From an uncultured Gellertiella sp. (lineage in GTDB: Bacteria > Pseudomonadota > Alphaproteobacteria > Rhizobiales > Rhizobiaceae), in the NCBI RefSeq assembly GCF_963457605.1, contig NZ_OY735139.1, forward strand, positions 3,874,001 to 3,938,000: a DNA stretch of 64,000 bases, given 5' to 3'. The translations under genes were made by a program, and so were the position numbers. Each line of letters begins with the position of its first letter. Position 1 is the first letter of the stretch. Below the pieces are notes generated by a model that was not told the origin of the DNA, ran no database searches, and saw only the letters and a program-made list of their open reading frames with translations. Shown here one piece after another: positions 63,585-64,000 of the stretch.

Positions 63585-64000
63585 TGCATTCTCCTGCGGT
63601 TAGAGCACCCATCACAAGAGTGTCGCATTTCCGTTCCAATTGCAATCTTTAGTATCTTAATTCGCAATGTCGAATTAAACTTTTGCTGGACCATTCGAGG
63701 TCGGCTTGGACAGGGTGAAACGCTTCAGGGATCTTCGATGAATCAACACGTGTTAGCATATGAACCGATTTTGATGAAAACGTCTACTCGCGGAACGCAT
63801 GGCTGTAAAGCTTTCCCCTGATTTTTCAGTGTCAAATCGAGGCGTAAAAACTCATAAGTTGTAATAACTCTAACTTACAACACATGAATTAGCATGTTTA
63901 ATGGGATTAAGAGCCAGATGCCATTCGAACTTTGTTTGACAAGTCTGAGTTAAGCCGGGAAAAGTGCATCTCCTACGTGCCGACGTCCCACCGAGAAGGA
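63585..64000. other. AT-rich gene-free region at the window end
   Basis: No gene is supported; the longest plus-strand frame starting near 63739 is 27 codons. It holds the operator candidate above and a second inverted repeat GTTGTAA (63858-63864) / TTACAAC (63875-63881). The AT content contrasts with the GC-rich cluster before it. Confidence 0.4.
63657..63678. promoter_or_regulatory. Palindromic operator candidate upstream of the XRE gene
   Basis: TTAATTCG-CAATGT-CGAATTAA is a perfect 8-bp inverted repeat, 73 nt upstream of the GTG start, in an AT-rich region. It fits a dimeric HTH repressor binding its own promoter. Confidence 0.5.

Noticed and set aside
63739-63822. 27-codon ORF near the window end
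   Set aside because: Too short, with no strong ribosome binding site and no neighbour that supports it.

Overview
This window looks like a chromosomal segment of an alphaproteobacterium, most likely of the family Rhizobiaceae (Agrobacterium/Allorhizobium/Rhizobium group). The evidence is a GC-rich sequence, the order rpoC-rpsL-rpsG-fusA-tuf followed by the S10, spc and alpha ribosomal operons, a B12-dependent ribonucleotide reductase (NrdJ), a diheme-anchor/ferredoxin adenylate cyclase of the CyaC type known from Sinorhizobium, and many short mosaic palindromic repeats. I could not run a search, so the genus is an inference.

Layout. Bases 1-24.5 kb are the transcription/translation core: the 3' part of rpoC, a small conserved unknown gene on the minus strand, rpsL-rpsG-fusA-tuf, then rpsJ-rplCDWB-rpsS-rplV-rpsC-rplP-rpmC-rpsQ, rplNXE-rpsNH-rplFR-rpsE-rpmD-rplO, secY-adk, rpsMK, rpoA and rplQ. 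Internal hairpins and candidate promoters (after rpsQ, rplO and rpsK) divide it into sub-operons. A 116-bp tandem repeat copies the tuf 3' end. From 24.7 to 39 kb lie ordinary chromosomal genes: msrPQ, ilvD, a nucleotidyltransferase-like gene pair, a Deg-type protease, rarA, a RocB-like peptidase with a divergent Lrp/AsnC regulator, a chemoreceptor and a metallophosphatase. From 39 to 52.6 kb are nrdJ with a textbook NrdR operator pair, a TMADH-type flavin oxidoreductase, gpt, a CyaC-like cyclase, a universal stress protein, a CinA/MoCF-domain protein, wrbA and a GST.

The last 11 kb are the accessory part. They hold a Tyr-rich, Pro/Glu-repeat exported protein that is frameshifted at a G9 tract, tRNA-Leu(TAA), a membrane protein, two outer-membrane proteins, and a minus-strand cluster made of an XRE regulator, a winged-helix/TPR regulator, a 72-residue peptide, YcaO and TfuA. 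This cluster is the best candidate for an undescribed system, probably backbone thioamidation or azoline formation on a peptide or protein. The small ORF, YcaO and TfuA overlap by 4 nt each and follow one strong ribosome binding site.

Across the window, palindromic modules joined at TAG/CTAG boundaries appear in at least seven places. In two places they supply the coding end of a gene: the C-terminus of the AsnC regulator and the stop codon of the MipA-like gene.
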